Positions 8,198 to 16,716 of a DNA stretch of 64,000 nucleotides are shown here, one piece after another. A program made the position numbers and the translations under genes. This DNA is from Brevundimonas goettingensis (GTDB lineage Bacteria; Pseudomonadota; Alphaproteobacteria; Caulobacterales; Caulobacteraceae). Positions within the stretch are counted from its first letter, which is position 1, and each line of letters starts with the position of its first letter. Under the pieces are notes generated by a model. It was not told the DNA's origin. It worked only from the letters and a program-made list of their open reading frames with translations, and searched no databases. The stretch covers positions 729,001-793,000 of the forward strand of contig NZ_CP062222.1 in assembly GCF_017487405.1 (NCBI RefSeq), read 5' to 3'.

Positions 8198-9367
8198 ATG
8201 GCTGTTCTGAAGGGGCTCGCCGCCGCCTCGCTCATTGCCAGTGTGGCGGGGGCGGGCGGGGCGCTGGCTCAGGCCGCCGCGCCCGTACCGCAGGCCCAAA
8301 CGGCCTCGCCTGATCAGGCCACGCTCGCGACCATGACGCCCGAGCAGTTGCGGGCCCAGGCCCAGGCGCGGATCGCCAATCCCAACCGCCCGACCGGCTG
8401 GTGGGCGGAGACGGTGAGCCAGCAGCCGGACGCCTGGTACCGCACGCCCGAGGGGCTGACGATGACGGCCAACATCCTGTCCTGGCAGGACTCGACCGGC
8501 GGCTGGCCCCTGATGAACACCACGCGCGAGCTCAACCGGGGCGACCCGGCGCAGGCGGGGCCGTGGGGGAGCGACGGCGCCCTGATCAAGGCGACGGTCA
8601 ACGAGATGCGGTTTCTGGCCCGGGCGTATCGCGCCACCGGCGACGCCAGGGATCTGGCCGCCGTGCGTCGGGGGCTGGGTTTTATCCTGATGTATCAATA
8701 CCCGACCGGCGGCTGGCCCCATTCCGTGCCGCCGCCTGAGGGCTATGAACGCTACGCCACCTTCAATGACGACATGATCGTGGACGTGATGACCTTGCTG
8801 GGCGAGGTCGCGAACGGCGGCGATTTCGCCAGCCTGCCCGAGGCCGACAGGCAGGCGGCGAAGGGAGCCTTCGACAAGGCGCTCGACTTCATCCTCAAGA
8901 CCCAGATCGTCGTCGACGGCAAACGCACCGCCTGGGCCCAGCAGTATGACGAGGTCACGCTGGAGCCGCGCGCGGCCCGCCGCTTCGAGCCCGTCGCCAT
9001 CTCGGGCGGGGAGAGTGTCGGCGTCCTGCTGCTGCTGATGAGCCTCGACCATCCGTCGCCCGAGGTCCGGCGCGCGGTCCGCGAGGGCGCCGACTGGTTC
9101 GACCGGAGCCGGCTCAGCGGTATCCGTTTCGTGCGCGAGAACGGCGACGGCCTGGTGCGGTCCGACCCCGACGCCCCGCCGCTGTGGGCGCGCTATTATG
9201 AGATCGGGACCAACCGGCCGATCTTCGCCGGGCGCGACGGGATCATCCGCTATGACCTCGCCGAGGTCGAGCAGGAGCGGCGCGGCGGCTATGGCTGGTA
9301 CAGCCCGGCCGGGGCGCAGGTGCTGACGGCTTACGCCCAATGGCGTCAGGCCCATCCCCAACAGTGA
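8198..9367 (+). CDS. Pectate lyase (PL10)
   Basis: 389 residues from MAVLKGLAAASLIASVAG; the ATG at 8198 follows GGGGAAA, unlike the ATG at 8180, which lacks a ribosome-binding site. Signal peptide to about ALAQ (residue 25). PL10 features: LSWQDSTGGWPLMNTTREL, YPTGGWPHSVPP, TFNDDMIVDVMTLL and AWAQQYDEVTLEPRAARRFEP, the conserved stretches of the (alpha/alpha)3 toroid lyases, including the Asp of the NDD motif. It cleaves demethylated polygalacturonate by beta-elimination, following naturally after the pectinesterase. Confidence 0.92.
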   Translation: MAVLKGLAAASLIASVAGAGGALAQAAAPVPQAQTASPDQATLATMTPEQLRAQAQARIANPNRPTGWWAETVSQQPDAWYRTPEGLTMTANILSWQDSTGGWPLMNTTRELNRGDPAQAGPWGSDGALIKATVNEMRFLARAYRATGDARDLAAVRRGLGFILMYQYPTGGWPHSVPPPEGYERYATFNDDMIVDVMTLLGEVANGGDFASLPEADRQAAKGAFDKALDFILKTQIVVDGKRTAWAQQYDEVTLEPRAARRFEPVAISGGESVGVLLLLMSLDHPSPEVRRAVREGADWFDRSRLSGIRFVRENGDGLVRSDPDAPPLWARYYEIGTNRPIFAGRDGIIRYDLAEVEQERRGGYGWYSPAGAQVLTAYAQWRQAHPQQ

Positions 9368-9378
9368 GGAAGAGACCG

Positions 9379-10983
9379 ATGGCTGATCTCGATCGCCGCA
9401 GCCTGCTGGCCGCCGCCGGAGCCACGGCCGCCCTGACCGCGCCGGGTCTGGCCTTGGCCCAGAGCGCGCCAATCGCCCGCACCGCCCACGGACGCGTCAG
9501 CGGCTATCGCAATGGCGACATCCTCGGCTTCAAGGGCATTCCCTATGGCGCGGACACGGCCGAGACCCGGTTCGCGGCGCCGAAGCCGCCCCGATCCTGG
9601 CGCGGCGTGAAAGCCTGCACCGCCTTCGGGCCCATGGCGCCCCAGCCGGCCAGCGGGGCCAACAGCGGCTATCTGCCCGACCGCGCCTTCACCACCGACG
9701 ATACCTCGGAGGACATGCTGAAGCTGAACGTCTGGACCCCCGGTCTGGACGGGAAGAGGCGGCCGGTTCTGGTCTGGATCCACGGCGGCGGCTTCATCAA
9801 CTTCTCGGCCAACAGCGACCTCTACGACGGGACCCATCTGGCGGCGTTTGGGGATGCGGTGGTGGTGTCGATGAACCACCGGCTGAACAGCTTCGGCTAT
9901 CTGTATCTGGCGGAATTGGGCCCAGAATCCGAGCGTGGGGAGTTCGCGGACTCCGGCAACACCGGCATGCTCGACCTCGTCCTGATGCTGCAGTGGGTCA
10001 GGGACAATATCGCGGCGTTCGGGGGCGATCCGGACTGCGTCACCATCTGGGGCCAGTCGGGCGGCGGGGCCAAATGCTCGGTGCTGATGGCCATGCCGGC
10101 GGCGCGCGGCCTGTTCCACCGGGTCATGACCATGAGCGGCCAGCAGGTCACGGTCACCCCGCCCGAGATGGCGACCGAGACGGCGCGCAAGATCCTGACC
10201 CAGGCCGGAGTCTCGACCCCCGCCGAGCTCAAGCGACTGACCAGGGACCAGCTGATCGCGGCGAGCCGCGGTGTCTACTACGGTCCGGTGCTGGACGGGC
10301 GCAGCCTGACGCGCCACCCGTTCGAGCCCGACGCCACGCCCCTGTCGGCCGATGTGCCCCTGATCATGGGCAATACCCATGATGAGACCCGGCTGCTGAT
10401 CGGCCCCTCCGACCCGGCCCTGTTCGACCTGAAGTGGGAGGATGTACCCGCGAAACTGACCCGGGCAATCCAGTCCTACATGGGCCAGATGTCGCCGGAG
10501 GCGGTGACCGCCTGGTATCGCGACAAATACCCGGCCTATTCGCCGTCCGAGGTCTTCTTCGCCGCGACCACGGCCCTGCGCTCGTGGCGGGCCCAAATCA
10601 TCCAGGCGGACCGGCGGGCGGTGCAGCCGGGCGCCTCGACCTGGGTCTATCAGTTCGACTGGAAGAGCCCGGCCATGGGCGGCAAATGGGGCGCGCCCCA
10701 CTGCGCCGACATCCCCTTCTACTTCCGCAACACCCGTGAAATGCCGACCATGACGGGGGGCGGGGAGGATACCCTGGCCCTGGCCGAGACCATGTCGACC
10801 GCCCTGCTGAACTTCGCCCGCACGGGAAATCCGAACGGGGCGGGGGTTCCGGACTGGCCGAAGTATGACTCGCCGGGGCGGGTGACCATGCAGTGGGACA
10901 CCGTCAGCCGGGCCACGCCCGATCCGCGCGGCGAGGAGCGGCGGTTGGTCGGACTGATCCCCTATCGGCAACCCGGCACCTAG
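9379..10983 (+). CDS. Type-B carboxylesterase
   Basis: 534-residue carboxylesterase of the para-nitrobenzyl esterase / cholinesterase-like fold. A leader with DRRSLLAAAGATAALTAPGLALA suggests export, with a twin-Arg-like start. Nucleophile Ser227 in GQSGGGA, the oxyanion-hole HGGGF near residue 135, the acid in THDETR and the catalytic His in GAPHCADIPF near residue 435 are all present. It begins 12 bases after the pectate lyase, so the two are co-transcribed; a role in deacetylating or de-esterifying pectin fragments is inferred from context only. Confidence 0.88.
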   Translation: MADLDRRSLLAAAGATAALTAPGLALAQSAPIARTAHGRVSGYRNGDILGFKGIPYGADTAETRFAAPKPPRSWRGVKACTAFGPMAPQPASGANSGYLPDRAFTTDDTSEDMLKLNVWTPGLDGKRRPVLVWIHGGGFINFSANSDLYDGTHLAAFGDAVVVSMNHRLNSFGYLYLAELGPESERGEFADSGNTGMLDLVLMLQWVRDNIAAFGGDPDCVTIWGQSGGGAKCSVLMAMPAARGLFHRVMTMSGQQVTVTPPEMATETARKILTQAGVSTPAELKRLTRDQLIAASRGVYYGPVLDGRSLTRHPFEPDATPLSADVPLIMGNTHDETRLLIGPSDPALFDLKWEDVPAKLTRAIQSYMGQMSPEAVTAWYRDKYPAYSPSEVFFAATTALRSWRAQIIQADRRAVQPGASTWVYQFDWKSPAMGGKWGAPHCADIPFYFRNTREMPTMTGGGEDTLALAETMSTALLNFARTGNPNGAGVPDWPKYDSPGRVTMQWDTVSRATPDPRGEERRLVGLIPYRQPGT

Positions 10984-10988
10984 GGGCG

Positions 10989-12194
10989 ATGACCGACGCC
11001 GTCGTCTCCACGCGCTTCGAGAGCAAGCGCCGGCTGATCCTGGACGAGGCCACGCGGCTGTTCAAGGCGCGGGGGCTGAAGGGGGCGACCCTGATCGACG
11101 TCGCCCGCAGCATCGGCCTGAGCAACACCAGCGTCAGCTACTATTTCCCGCGCCGCGACGACCTGGCGGCGGCCTGTTTCTTTCGGACCATCGCGGCCTA
11201 TGACGGTCTGCTGGATGCGGTTGAGCCGACGGAGGCGGGGGAGGGGCGGATCCGCGCCTTCCTGGATCTGCATTTCGACCATCTGGCGCGGATGGCGCGG
11301 GGGCAGGCGCCGGACCTGATCGGCTTCAGCGACCTCAGCGCCCTGACGGGGCCTCAGGCCGAGGCCGTGTTCGACGCCTTCGAAAACCTGTTCCGGCGGG
11401 CGCGGCGGGTGCTGATCGGGCCGCCGCGCGCGGGCGACACCCGGTCGGGACGCAACGCGCGAGCGCATCTGCTGCTGTCGGTGGTCTTTGGCGCAGCCCA
11501 CTGGGCGCGGGAGTTCGAGCCGGAGGACCTGCCCCGGATCGCGGCGCGGGCGGCGGACATCCTGCTGAACGGCCTCGTGACGGCGGACGCCGCCTGGCCG
11601 CCCGAGCCGCTGGACTTCGACGCCGGATCAGATGACGGACCGCGCGAGGCCTTTTTGCGCGCCGCGACCCGGCTGCTCAACGAAAAGGGCTATCAGGGCG
11701 CCTCGGTCAGCCAGATTTCGGCGCGGCTCGGGGTGACCAAGGGCTCCTTCTACCACCACCTCGACACCAAGGCGGATCTGGTCGGCGACTGTTTCGAACG
11801 CAGTTTCGGCATCGTGCGCCGGGCCCAGGACGCGGGTTTCGCGCTGGAGGTGACGGGCTGGGAGAGGCTGTCGCGGACGGTCGCGGCCCTGATCCGGCGT
11901 CAGCTGTCCGATCAGGGGCCGTTGCTGCGCCACACCGCCCTCAGCGCCGCGCCGGAGGAAGTGCGGTCCGACATCGCGACCTCGACCCGCCGGGTCGGCG
12001 ACCGCTTCGGCCAGATGGTCGCCAACGGAATGATCGACGGCTCAATCCGCGCGGTGGACCAGACCCTGGCCGCCCGGATGCTGGACGACATGATCAACGC
12101 CGCCGCCGAGCTGTGGCGCTGGGCCCCGGATCTGGACGCCGACAGCGCGGTGGCGGACTACGCCCGGCCGATGATGTTCGGTCTGGAGGCCTAA
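10989..12194 (+). CDS. Tandem-domain TetR-family regulator
   Basis: 401 residues, about twice the usual TetR length. Two complete TetR DNA-binding domains occur in one chain: the first at about residues 10-60 (SIGLSNTSVSYYFPRRDDLAA) and the second at about 218-268 (RLGVTKGSFYHHLDTKADLV), each followed by its own helical ligand domain. The gene starts five bases after the esterase stop and is probably part of the same operon. Such proteins may bind an operator as an intramolecular dimer. It may control the pectin genes, but effector and operator are unknown. Confidence 0.88.
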   Translation: MTDAVVSTRFESKRRLILDEATRLFKARGLKGATLIDVARSIGLSNTSVSYYFPRRDDLAAACFFRTIAAYDGLLDAVEPTEAGEGRIRAFLDLHFDHLARMARGQAPDLIGFSDLSALTGPQAEAVFDAFENLFRRARRVLIGPPRAGDTRSGRNARAHLLLSVVFGAAHWAREFEPEDLPRIAARAADILLNGLVTADAAWPPEPLDFDAGSDDGPREAFLRAATRLLNEKGYQGASVSQISARLGVTKGSFYHHLDTKADLVGDCFERSFGIVRRAQDAGFALEVTGWERLSRTVAALIRRQLSDQGPLLRHTALSAAPEEVRSDIATSTRRVGDRFGQMVANGMIDGSIRAVDQTLAARMLDDMINAAAELWRWAPDLDADSAVADYARPMMFGLEA

Positions 12195-12295
12195 GATCGG
12201 CGGATATTGCAACAAAGCCTGACAGTATGACGCCTTGCGTCGCCGGGCGTCTGGCCTCAACGATGATCGGGCGGAAAAGCCGCGAGTGCAGGGCC

Positions 12296-12928
12296 ATGTC
12301 AGGAACCCAGGACAAGCTGACGGAACGCGAGCGCGAATGCCTGCGCCTCGTTCATGCGCACCTGAACTCCAAACAGATCGCGCGCGAACTGGGCATCAAG
12401 CCGGGCACGGTGGATCGGCATTGCGAGAACGCGGTCCGCAAGCTTCAGGCCGGGAACCGCATCGACGCGGCCCTGCGTCTGGCGGCCTGGGAGACGGTTG
12501 GGACCGATTCCCAATCCGATCCGATCCCAATGGCCCAATGGCCGTCTTCGGCGTCCCTTGAGAGGGCGAACGAGGATTATCATGACCGCGAAACAGGATC
12601 TGGTGCCGGCCGTCAGCTGGAACGGGGTGGAAGCCATTCTCATGGGAATGGCCAATACGCCGGACAAACGTTTGATGGTCGGGCATCTGGTGGAGGGCAC
12701 GCGCAAGCAGGCGCCCTTCCTGACGCCCGAAGGGGTGATGGCCGAGCTCTTCTATCTGGCGACGGCCTTGCTCGATCAGGACTTCAATCCGTCCTTCACG
12801 GAAACGAACTCCTCGGACGCATCCTCGTCGTCTTCGGCGTAGCCGCCGCGGCGGCGCTGATCCTTCTCAGCCTCGCAGGGGCGGAAAGCTTCGCCTTCCT
12901 TCTTCAGAAGTTCCGCTACGGCGGCTGA
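12296..12928 (+). CDS. LuxR-type HTH protein; C-terminal half uncertain
   Basis: The open frame gives 210 residues. Residues 6-70 (KLTERERECLRLVHAHLNSKQIARELGIKPGTVDRHCENAVRKL) form a GerE/LuxR HTH without a receiver domain. A hydrophobic C-terminus (GRILVVFGVAAAAALILLSLAG) could be a membrane helix, as in other HTH-TM proteins of alphaproteobacteria. Between about 12580 and 12780, however, third-position GC collapses in this frame, while the overlapping gene at 12582 has normal coding bias. The HTH gene may really end near 12561, and the membrane tail may belong to the overlapping gene, if single bases are missing. Confidence 0.6.
   Translation: MSGTQDKLTERERECLRLVHAHLNSKQIARELGIKPGTVDRHCENAVRKLQAGNRIDAALRLAAWETVGTDSQSDPIPMAQWPSSASLERANEDYHDRETGSGAGRQLERGGSHSHGNGQYAGQTFDGRASGGGHAQAGALPDARRGDGRALLSGDGLARSGLQSVLHGNELLGRILVVFGVAAAAALILLSLAGAESFAFLLQKFRYGG
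12582..12842 (+). CDS. Hypothetical protein overlapping the HTH frame
   Basis: 86 residues starting MTAKQDLVPAVSWNG, with GAGGA eight bases upstream and strong GC third-position bias, so I believe this frame is the coding one across 12582-12800. No recognised family. The C-terminal NSSDASSSSSA looks like out-of-frame sequence. One extra base near 12805 would instead join it to the hydrophobic segment GRILVVFGVAAAAALILL (ending 12928), giving a protein of about 115 residues with a C-terminal membrane helix. Confidence 0.55.
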   Translation: MTAKQDLVPAVSWNGVEAILMGMANTPDKRLMVGHLVEGTRKQAPFLTPEGVMAELFYLATALLDQDFNPSFTETNSSDASSSSSA

Positions 12929-12956
12929 AGGCCCCGGCCCATCTCCGGAAGTCCCA

Positions 12957-13325
12957 ATGAAACGCGCTGCAAAGGCCGCGAGCATCGCCGCTCGCCTGCA
13001 CATGGCCCTGACCCAGGCCGAGACCGGTCAGGATCAGTCCATCGCCCGTCTGGGCCGTCTGGCCGAGACCCTGACCCGGTCGCGCCGCGAGGCCGGCCTG
13101 TCGCCGACCGTCGGCCAGCCGGTGTTTGACGCCCTGTCCCGGGCCATGGCCGCCCAGATCGAGTCCCAGCGCGCCATGGTCGATCTGCATCAGGCCCTGG
13201 CCGAGGTGCAGGACCGCACCGCCTTCCGGGGCATCAAGCTGGGCGGACTGGACAAGGACGACATCCCCGGGCCGCGCGGCCTGAGGATGTTCCCTCGGCT
13301 ATCGCTGGTTGAGGAAACCGCCTGA
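12957..13325 (+). CDS. Conserved hypothetical helical protein
   Basis: 122 residues, mostly alpha-helical, MKRAAKAASIAARLHMALTQ onward, with a charged C-terminal tail. I recognise the pattern of small proteins found beside LuxR-HTH genes in sphingomonads and Caulobacteraceae, but not a function. It follows the HTH cluster by 28 bases and precedes a membrane protein by 31 bases, so these genes look like one operon. Confidence 0.7.
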   Translation: MKRAAKAASIAARLHMALTQAETGQDQSIARLGRLAETLTRSRREAGLSPTVGQPVFDALSRAMAAQIESQRAMVDLHQALAEVQDRTAFRGIKLGGLDKDDIPGPRGLRMFPRLSLVEETA

Positions 13326-13356
13326 TCGGAGGTAGGACACGGCGGGGGGAATCGCC

Positions 13357-13764
13357 GTGTCGCCGATCTATCTGTTCACGCTCGTCGTCTTCGCCGTGGT
13401 CGGCCTGGCCGCGCTGCTGCGTGGGGAACGGTGGGAGCGGACTGCCGTCGCCGTCTTGGCCGCGGCCTGGATCGGCTCGGCCCTGACGCCCTTCAACAAG
13501 GTCGACCCGCCGTGGATGGCCATCGGCCTCGACGTCGCGGTCTTTCTCTTCCTGCTCTACGCCGCCCTGTATTCGCGGCGCGGCTGGACCAGCGCGGCGG
13601 CGGGCTTCCAGTTCCTGATCCTGTGCACCCACTTCGTCTTCGCGCGCGACCGGACCCTGGAACAGTGGGCCTATATCTCGGCCTACTATGTCTGGAACCT
13701 GGGGGTCTTCGCGGCCCTGGCCTGCGGCGTCGTCTGGCGAGGGGGCAAGGCGGCGCGACCCTGA
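13357..13764 (+). CDS. Small multi-pass membrane protein
   Basis: 135 residues from a GTG start (GGAGG lies some 22 bases upstream, so the start is moderately certain). Four hydrophobic stretches at about 4-20, 29-45, 55-70 and 104-125 predict four membrane helices, with a conserved-looking NKVDPPWM loop. No family recognised. Last gene of the LuxR-HTH cluster; the membrane location suggests a sensing or transport accessory role, which is speculation. Confidence 0.65.
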   Translation: MSPIYLFTLVVFAVVGLAALLRGERWERTAVAVLAAAWIGSALTPFNKVDPPWMAIGLDVAVFLFLLYAALYSRRGWTSAAAGFQFLILCTHFVFARDRTLEQWAYISAYYVWNLGVFAALACGVVWRGGKAARP

Positions 13765-13812
13765 ACTCCGGACCCGCGGCGACGTTGGTGGGAGGTGTGT
13801 TCAGGAGCGCCC

Positions 13813-14514
13813 ATGACCGACTACACCCTCTACTACTGGTCCGCGCCATTTCGGGGCCAGTTTGTTCGCGCCGTCCTGGCCTGGGCCGGCAAGACATGGG
13901 CGGAAGCGGGCGACGAGCAGATCGGCAGGTTGATGGAGGGCCCGGTCAAGGCGATGCCGGTCCCTTTCATGGGGCCGCCGGTTCTCGTCGATGAGCAGAG
14001 CGGTTTCGCCGTCTCCCAGATGCCGGCCATTCTGCTCTACCTCGGCGAAAGCCTCGCTCTTCTGCCGGAAGATCCGGCCGGGCGCGCCCTGGCGCTGAAG
14101 GTCGTGTGCGACGCCAACGACGTCATCGACGAGCTCACCCGCGACGGCGGCAAATCGATGTGGACCCCCGATCGCTGGACGGAGTTCGAGCCGCGCCTGA
14201 CGAAGTGGATGTCGTTCTGGGAGGAGATCGGCCGTCGCCATGGCCTGAAGGCCGAGTCCGGTCTCCTTCTGGGCGGGGATGCGCCGGGCCTGGCCGACAT
14301 CGTGACCGCGACCCTGTGGACCACGATCGCCGATCGCTTTCCGCAGATCGGAGAGATTCTGAAAAAGAGCGCGCCCCGGACGGCGGCCCTGGCCGAGCGG
14401 GTTTCGGGCCTTCCGCCGTTGGTCGCGGTCGCGGAACAGGCGCGCCGGGACTATGGCGACACCTGGAGCGGAGGCCAGATCGAGGCGTCGCTGAGGAAGG
14501 TGCTGAAGGCCTGA
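13813..14514 (+). CDS. Glutathione S-transferase family protein
   Basis: 233 residues from the ATG after AGGAG (MTDYTLYYWSAPFRGQF). N-terminal thioredoxin-like domain with the cis-Pro region VPFMGPPVLVDEQ and the glutathione gamma-Glu contact SQMPAILLYLG; helical C-terminal domain from about residue 95. Overall like sigma/alpha-type GSTs. The substrate is unknown and no adjacent gene points to a pathway. Confidence 0.82.
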   Translation: MTDYTLYYWSAPFRGQFVRAVLAWAGKTWAEAGDEQIGRLMEGPVKAMPVPFMGPPVLVDEQSGFAVSQMPAILLYLGESLALLPEDPAGRALALKVVCDANDVIDELTRDGGKSMWTPDRWTEFEPRLTKWMSFWEEIGRRHGLKAESGLLLGGDAPGLADIVTATLWTTIADRFPQIGEILKKSAPRTAALAERVSGLPPLVAVAEQARRDYGDTWSGGQIEASLRKVLKA

Positions 14515-14644
14515 CTTCTTGGTCTCGCGCAGTGACGTGGGGCGGGTTGAGGCGCGGCTCCGGGGCGGTTCTGGGGCGGTTTGGGCGATGGGTGGAACCC
14601 CCACGGCGGGGGGCGGTTGAAGCGGACCAGACCGGAGTGATCCC

Positions 14645-15532
14645 ATGGCCGACGCGTCCAACCCCACGCCCCGTTATCCGACCCCGCCGTTCCCGGACCA
14701 GAAACAGCCCTGGCCCGGCCTGGCCTCGAAGATGGAGCCGCGGCCGGACCACGGCGAAACCAGCTACCGGGGCTCGGGCCGTCTCGCGGGCAAGCGCGCC
14801 CTGATCACCGGCGGCGACAGCGGCATCGGACGCGCCGCGGCCATCGCCTTCGCGCGCGAAGGCGCCGATGTCGTCATCAACCATCTGCCCGAGGAAGAGC
14901 CAGACGCGCGCGAGGTCATCGACCTGATCACCGCCGAGGGTCGCAAGGGCGTGTCGATCCCGGGCGACCTGCGCGACGAGGCCTTCTGTCGCCGGCTGGT
15001 CTCCGAAGCGGCCGGGGCGCTCGGCGGGCTCGACATCCTGGTCAACAACGCCGCGCGCCAGCAGACGCGGCCCTCCATCGCCGACATCAGCGCCGAGGAT
15101 TTCGACGCGACCTTCAAGACCAATGTCTATGCGCCCTTCTGGCTGTCGAAAGCCGCGCTGGAAATCATGGGGGAGGGGGCGGTGATCGTGAACACCGCTT
15201 CCGAACAGGCGGGCGACCCGTCCGAGGACATCATGGACTACGCCATGACCCGGGCGGCGGTGCTCAACTTCACCAAGGGGCTGGCGACCCAGTTGGCGCC
15301 GCGGGGCATCCGGGTGAATGCCGTGGCCCCCGGGCCGTTCTGGACACCGCTGCAGGTCAGCGGCGGCGCCACGCCGGAGAAGCTCAGGAATTTCGGCGCG
15401 TCGAGCCCCTTCGGACGGCCCGGCCAGCCCGCAGAGATCGCCGGCCTTTATGTCGCCGCCGCCGATCCGACGCTCAGCTATTCGACAGGCCAGATCTTCG
15501 CGGCCACGGGCGGCAATCGCCAGCCGGCCTGA
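14645..15532 (+). CDS. SDR-family oxidoreductase, YghA-like, with Arg in place of catalytic Lys
   Basis: 295-residue short-chain dehydrogenase of the long N-terminal-tail type (YghA-like), with PTPPFPDQKQPWPG and KMEPRPDHGE before the Rossmann core. NAD(P)-binding TGGDSGIGRA at about 56-65 and the structural NNAA motif near 136-139 are normal. Catalytic Ser186 and Tyr199 are present, but the YxxxK motif reads YAMTR, so Lys is replaced by Arg203. Activity could be reduced or altered. Confidence 0.88.
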   Translation: MADASNPTPRYPTPPFPDQKQPWPGLASKMEPRPDHGETSYRGSGRLAGKRALITGGDSGIGRAAAIAFAREGADVVINHLPEEEPDAREVIDLITAEGRKGVSIPGDLRDEAFCRRLVSEAAGALGGLDILVNNAARQQTRPSIADISAEDFDATFKTNVYAPFWLSKAALEIMGEGAVIVNTASEQAGDPSEDIMDYAMTRAAVLNFTKGLATQLAPRGIRVNAVAPGPFWTPLQVSGGATPEKLRNFGASSPFGRPGQPAEIAGLYVAAADPTLSYSTGQIFAATGGNRQPA

Positions 15533-15620
15533 CGTCGGAGGGGCGGGCGTCGGAGGGGCACCTTGAGATCGGATACTTCTGCGAGGGAAGGCGTCCGGGC
15601 GGGACGCTGAAGGCCCGAGA

Positions 15621-15695
15621 TGGCTCCGCAGGTAGGATTCGAACCTACGACCAGCCGATTAACAGTCGGCTGCTCTACCACTGAGCTACTGCGGA
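15621..15695 (-). tRNA. tRNA-Asn (GTT)
   Basis: Cloverleaf on the minus strand: acceptor TCCGCAG/CTGCGGA, D arm AGCTCAGTGGTAGAGC, anticodon loop CTGTTAA (anticodon GTT), T arm with GGTTCGAATCC, and a template-encoded CCA at the 3' end (15621-15623). The length of 75 bases is normal. Confidence 0.97.
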
Positions 15696-15761
15696 ACATC
15701 TGCTCGGGAGGCGGGCGTATAGCAGTGGCTTCGCGCGTCTTGCAACGGCTAATGTGGGGCC

Positions 15762-16631
15762 ATGCGCATCATTTCCATCGACGCCGCGGACGATCCCCGG
15801 ATCGCCGCCTATCGCGACATCAGGGAGCGCGATCTGACGGGGCGGGAAGGGCTGTTCATCGCCGAAGGGGAGGTGGTGCTCAGGAATCTGGTCTCGTCCG
15901 CGGGCCTATGCCGGCCACGCTCGATGCTGATCGCCGATAAGCGAATCGCGGCCCTGGAGCCCATTATCGCCGCCGCGCCCGCCGACATGCCGGTCTATTC
16001 GGTCGGCCAGGCGGTGCTCGATTCGGTCGCGGGCTTTCCCCTGCACCGGGGCATACTGGCGCTCGGGGAGAAGCCCGAGCCGGAGGAGGCGTCCGCCGTG
16101 CTGGACCGGCTGGGCGAGGACGCGGTGGTGGTCGCGGCCGAGGGGATCGGCAATCACGACAATATCGGCGGGATCTTCCGCAATGCCGCCGCCTTCGGGG
16201 CCGGGGCCGTGCTGCTGGACGACCGCTGCGGCGATCCCTTCTATCGCAAGTCGATCCGGGTCTCGGTCGGGGCGGTGCTGCGCGTGCCTTGCCCGCGTCC
16301 CTTGCCGCTGGCGGACCTGGTCGAGACCCTGAAGGCGGCGCGGTTCGAGGTCATCGCCCTAACCCCCTCGGCGACCGAGCCGCTGGCGGCGCTGCGACCC
16401 GGCGGACGGCGGGCCCTGCTGCTGGGGTCGGAGGGGCCGGGTCTGCCGCAGGGGATCATCGACCGATGCCGCCCGGTCGGGATCGCCATGGCCGGGGACT
16501 TCGATTCCCTGAACGTGGCCGCGACCTCGGCCATCGCCCTGCATCAGCTGACACGCGCCTCGGGACTGCGAACCGATGGCGAATTCTCCCCGCGCGGGAT
16601 CGGGGGCGAAGCAATTGCGCCGATCCGGTGA
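15762..16631 (+). CDS. SpoU/TrmH-family RNA 2'-O-methyltransferase
   Basis: 289 residues. SPOUT motifs: NHDNIGGIFRNAAAFG (motif 1, with the conserved Asn and Arg), LLLGSEGPGL (motif 2) and SLNVAATSAIALHQL (motif 3), the SAM-binding trefoil knot. The N-terminal 95 residues form an L30e-like substrate-binding domain. It methylates a ribose 2'-OH in rRNA or tRNA; the target cannot be read from sequence. It follows tRNA-Asn on the opposite strand. Confidence 0.9.
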   Translation: MRIISIDAADDPRIAAYRDIRERDLTGREGLFIAEGEVVLRNLVSSAGLCRPRSMLIADKRIAALEPIIAAAPADMPVYSVGQAVLDSVAGFPLHRGILALGEKPEPEEASAVLDRLGEDAVVVAAEGIGNHDNIGGIFRNAAAFGAGAVLLDDRCGDPFYRKSIRVSVGAVLRVPCPRPLPLADLVETLKAARFEVIALTPSATEPLAALRPGGRRALLLGSEGPGLPQGIIDRCRPVGIAMAGDFDSLNVAATSAIALHQLTRASGLRTDGEFSPRGIGGEAIAPIR

Positions 16632-16652
16632 CAATCGCGCGAAATCAGGGCG

Positions 16653-16667
16653 TTAACGCTTTGTTGA
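16653..16667 (+). promoter_or_regulatory. Near-consensus CtrA box
   Basis: TTAA-N7-TTGA at 16653-16667, one mismatch from the CtrA consensus TTAA-N7-TTAA, 50 bases upstream of the 38-residue membrane protein gene. One mismatch occurs often by chance, so this is only suggestive of cell-cycle control. Confidence 0.25.
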
Positions 16668-16716
16668 CCTTGCCGAACCGCGCTTTCCGTGTCGCCATGC
16701 GCGCGGGGAGATTGTC

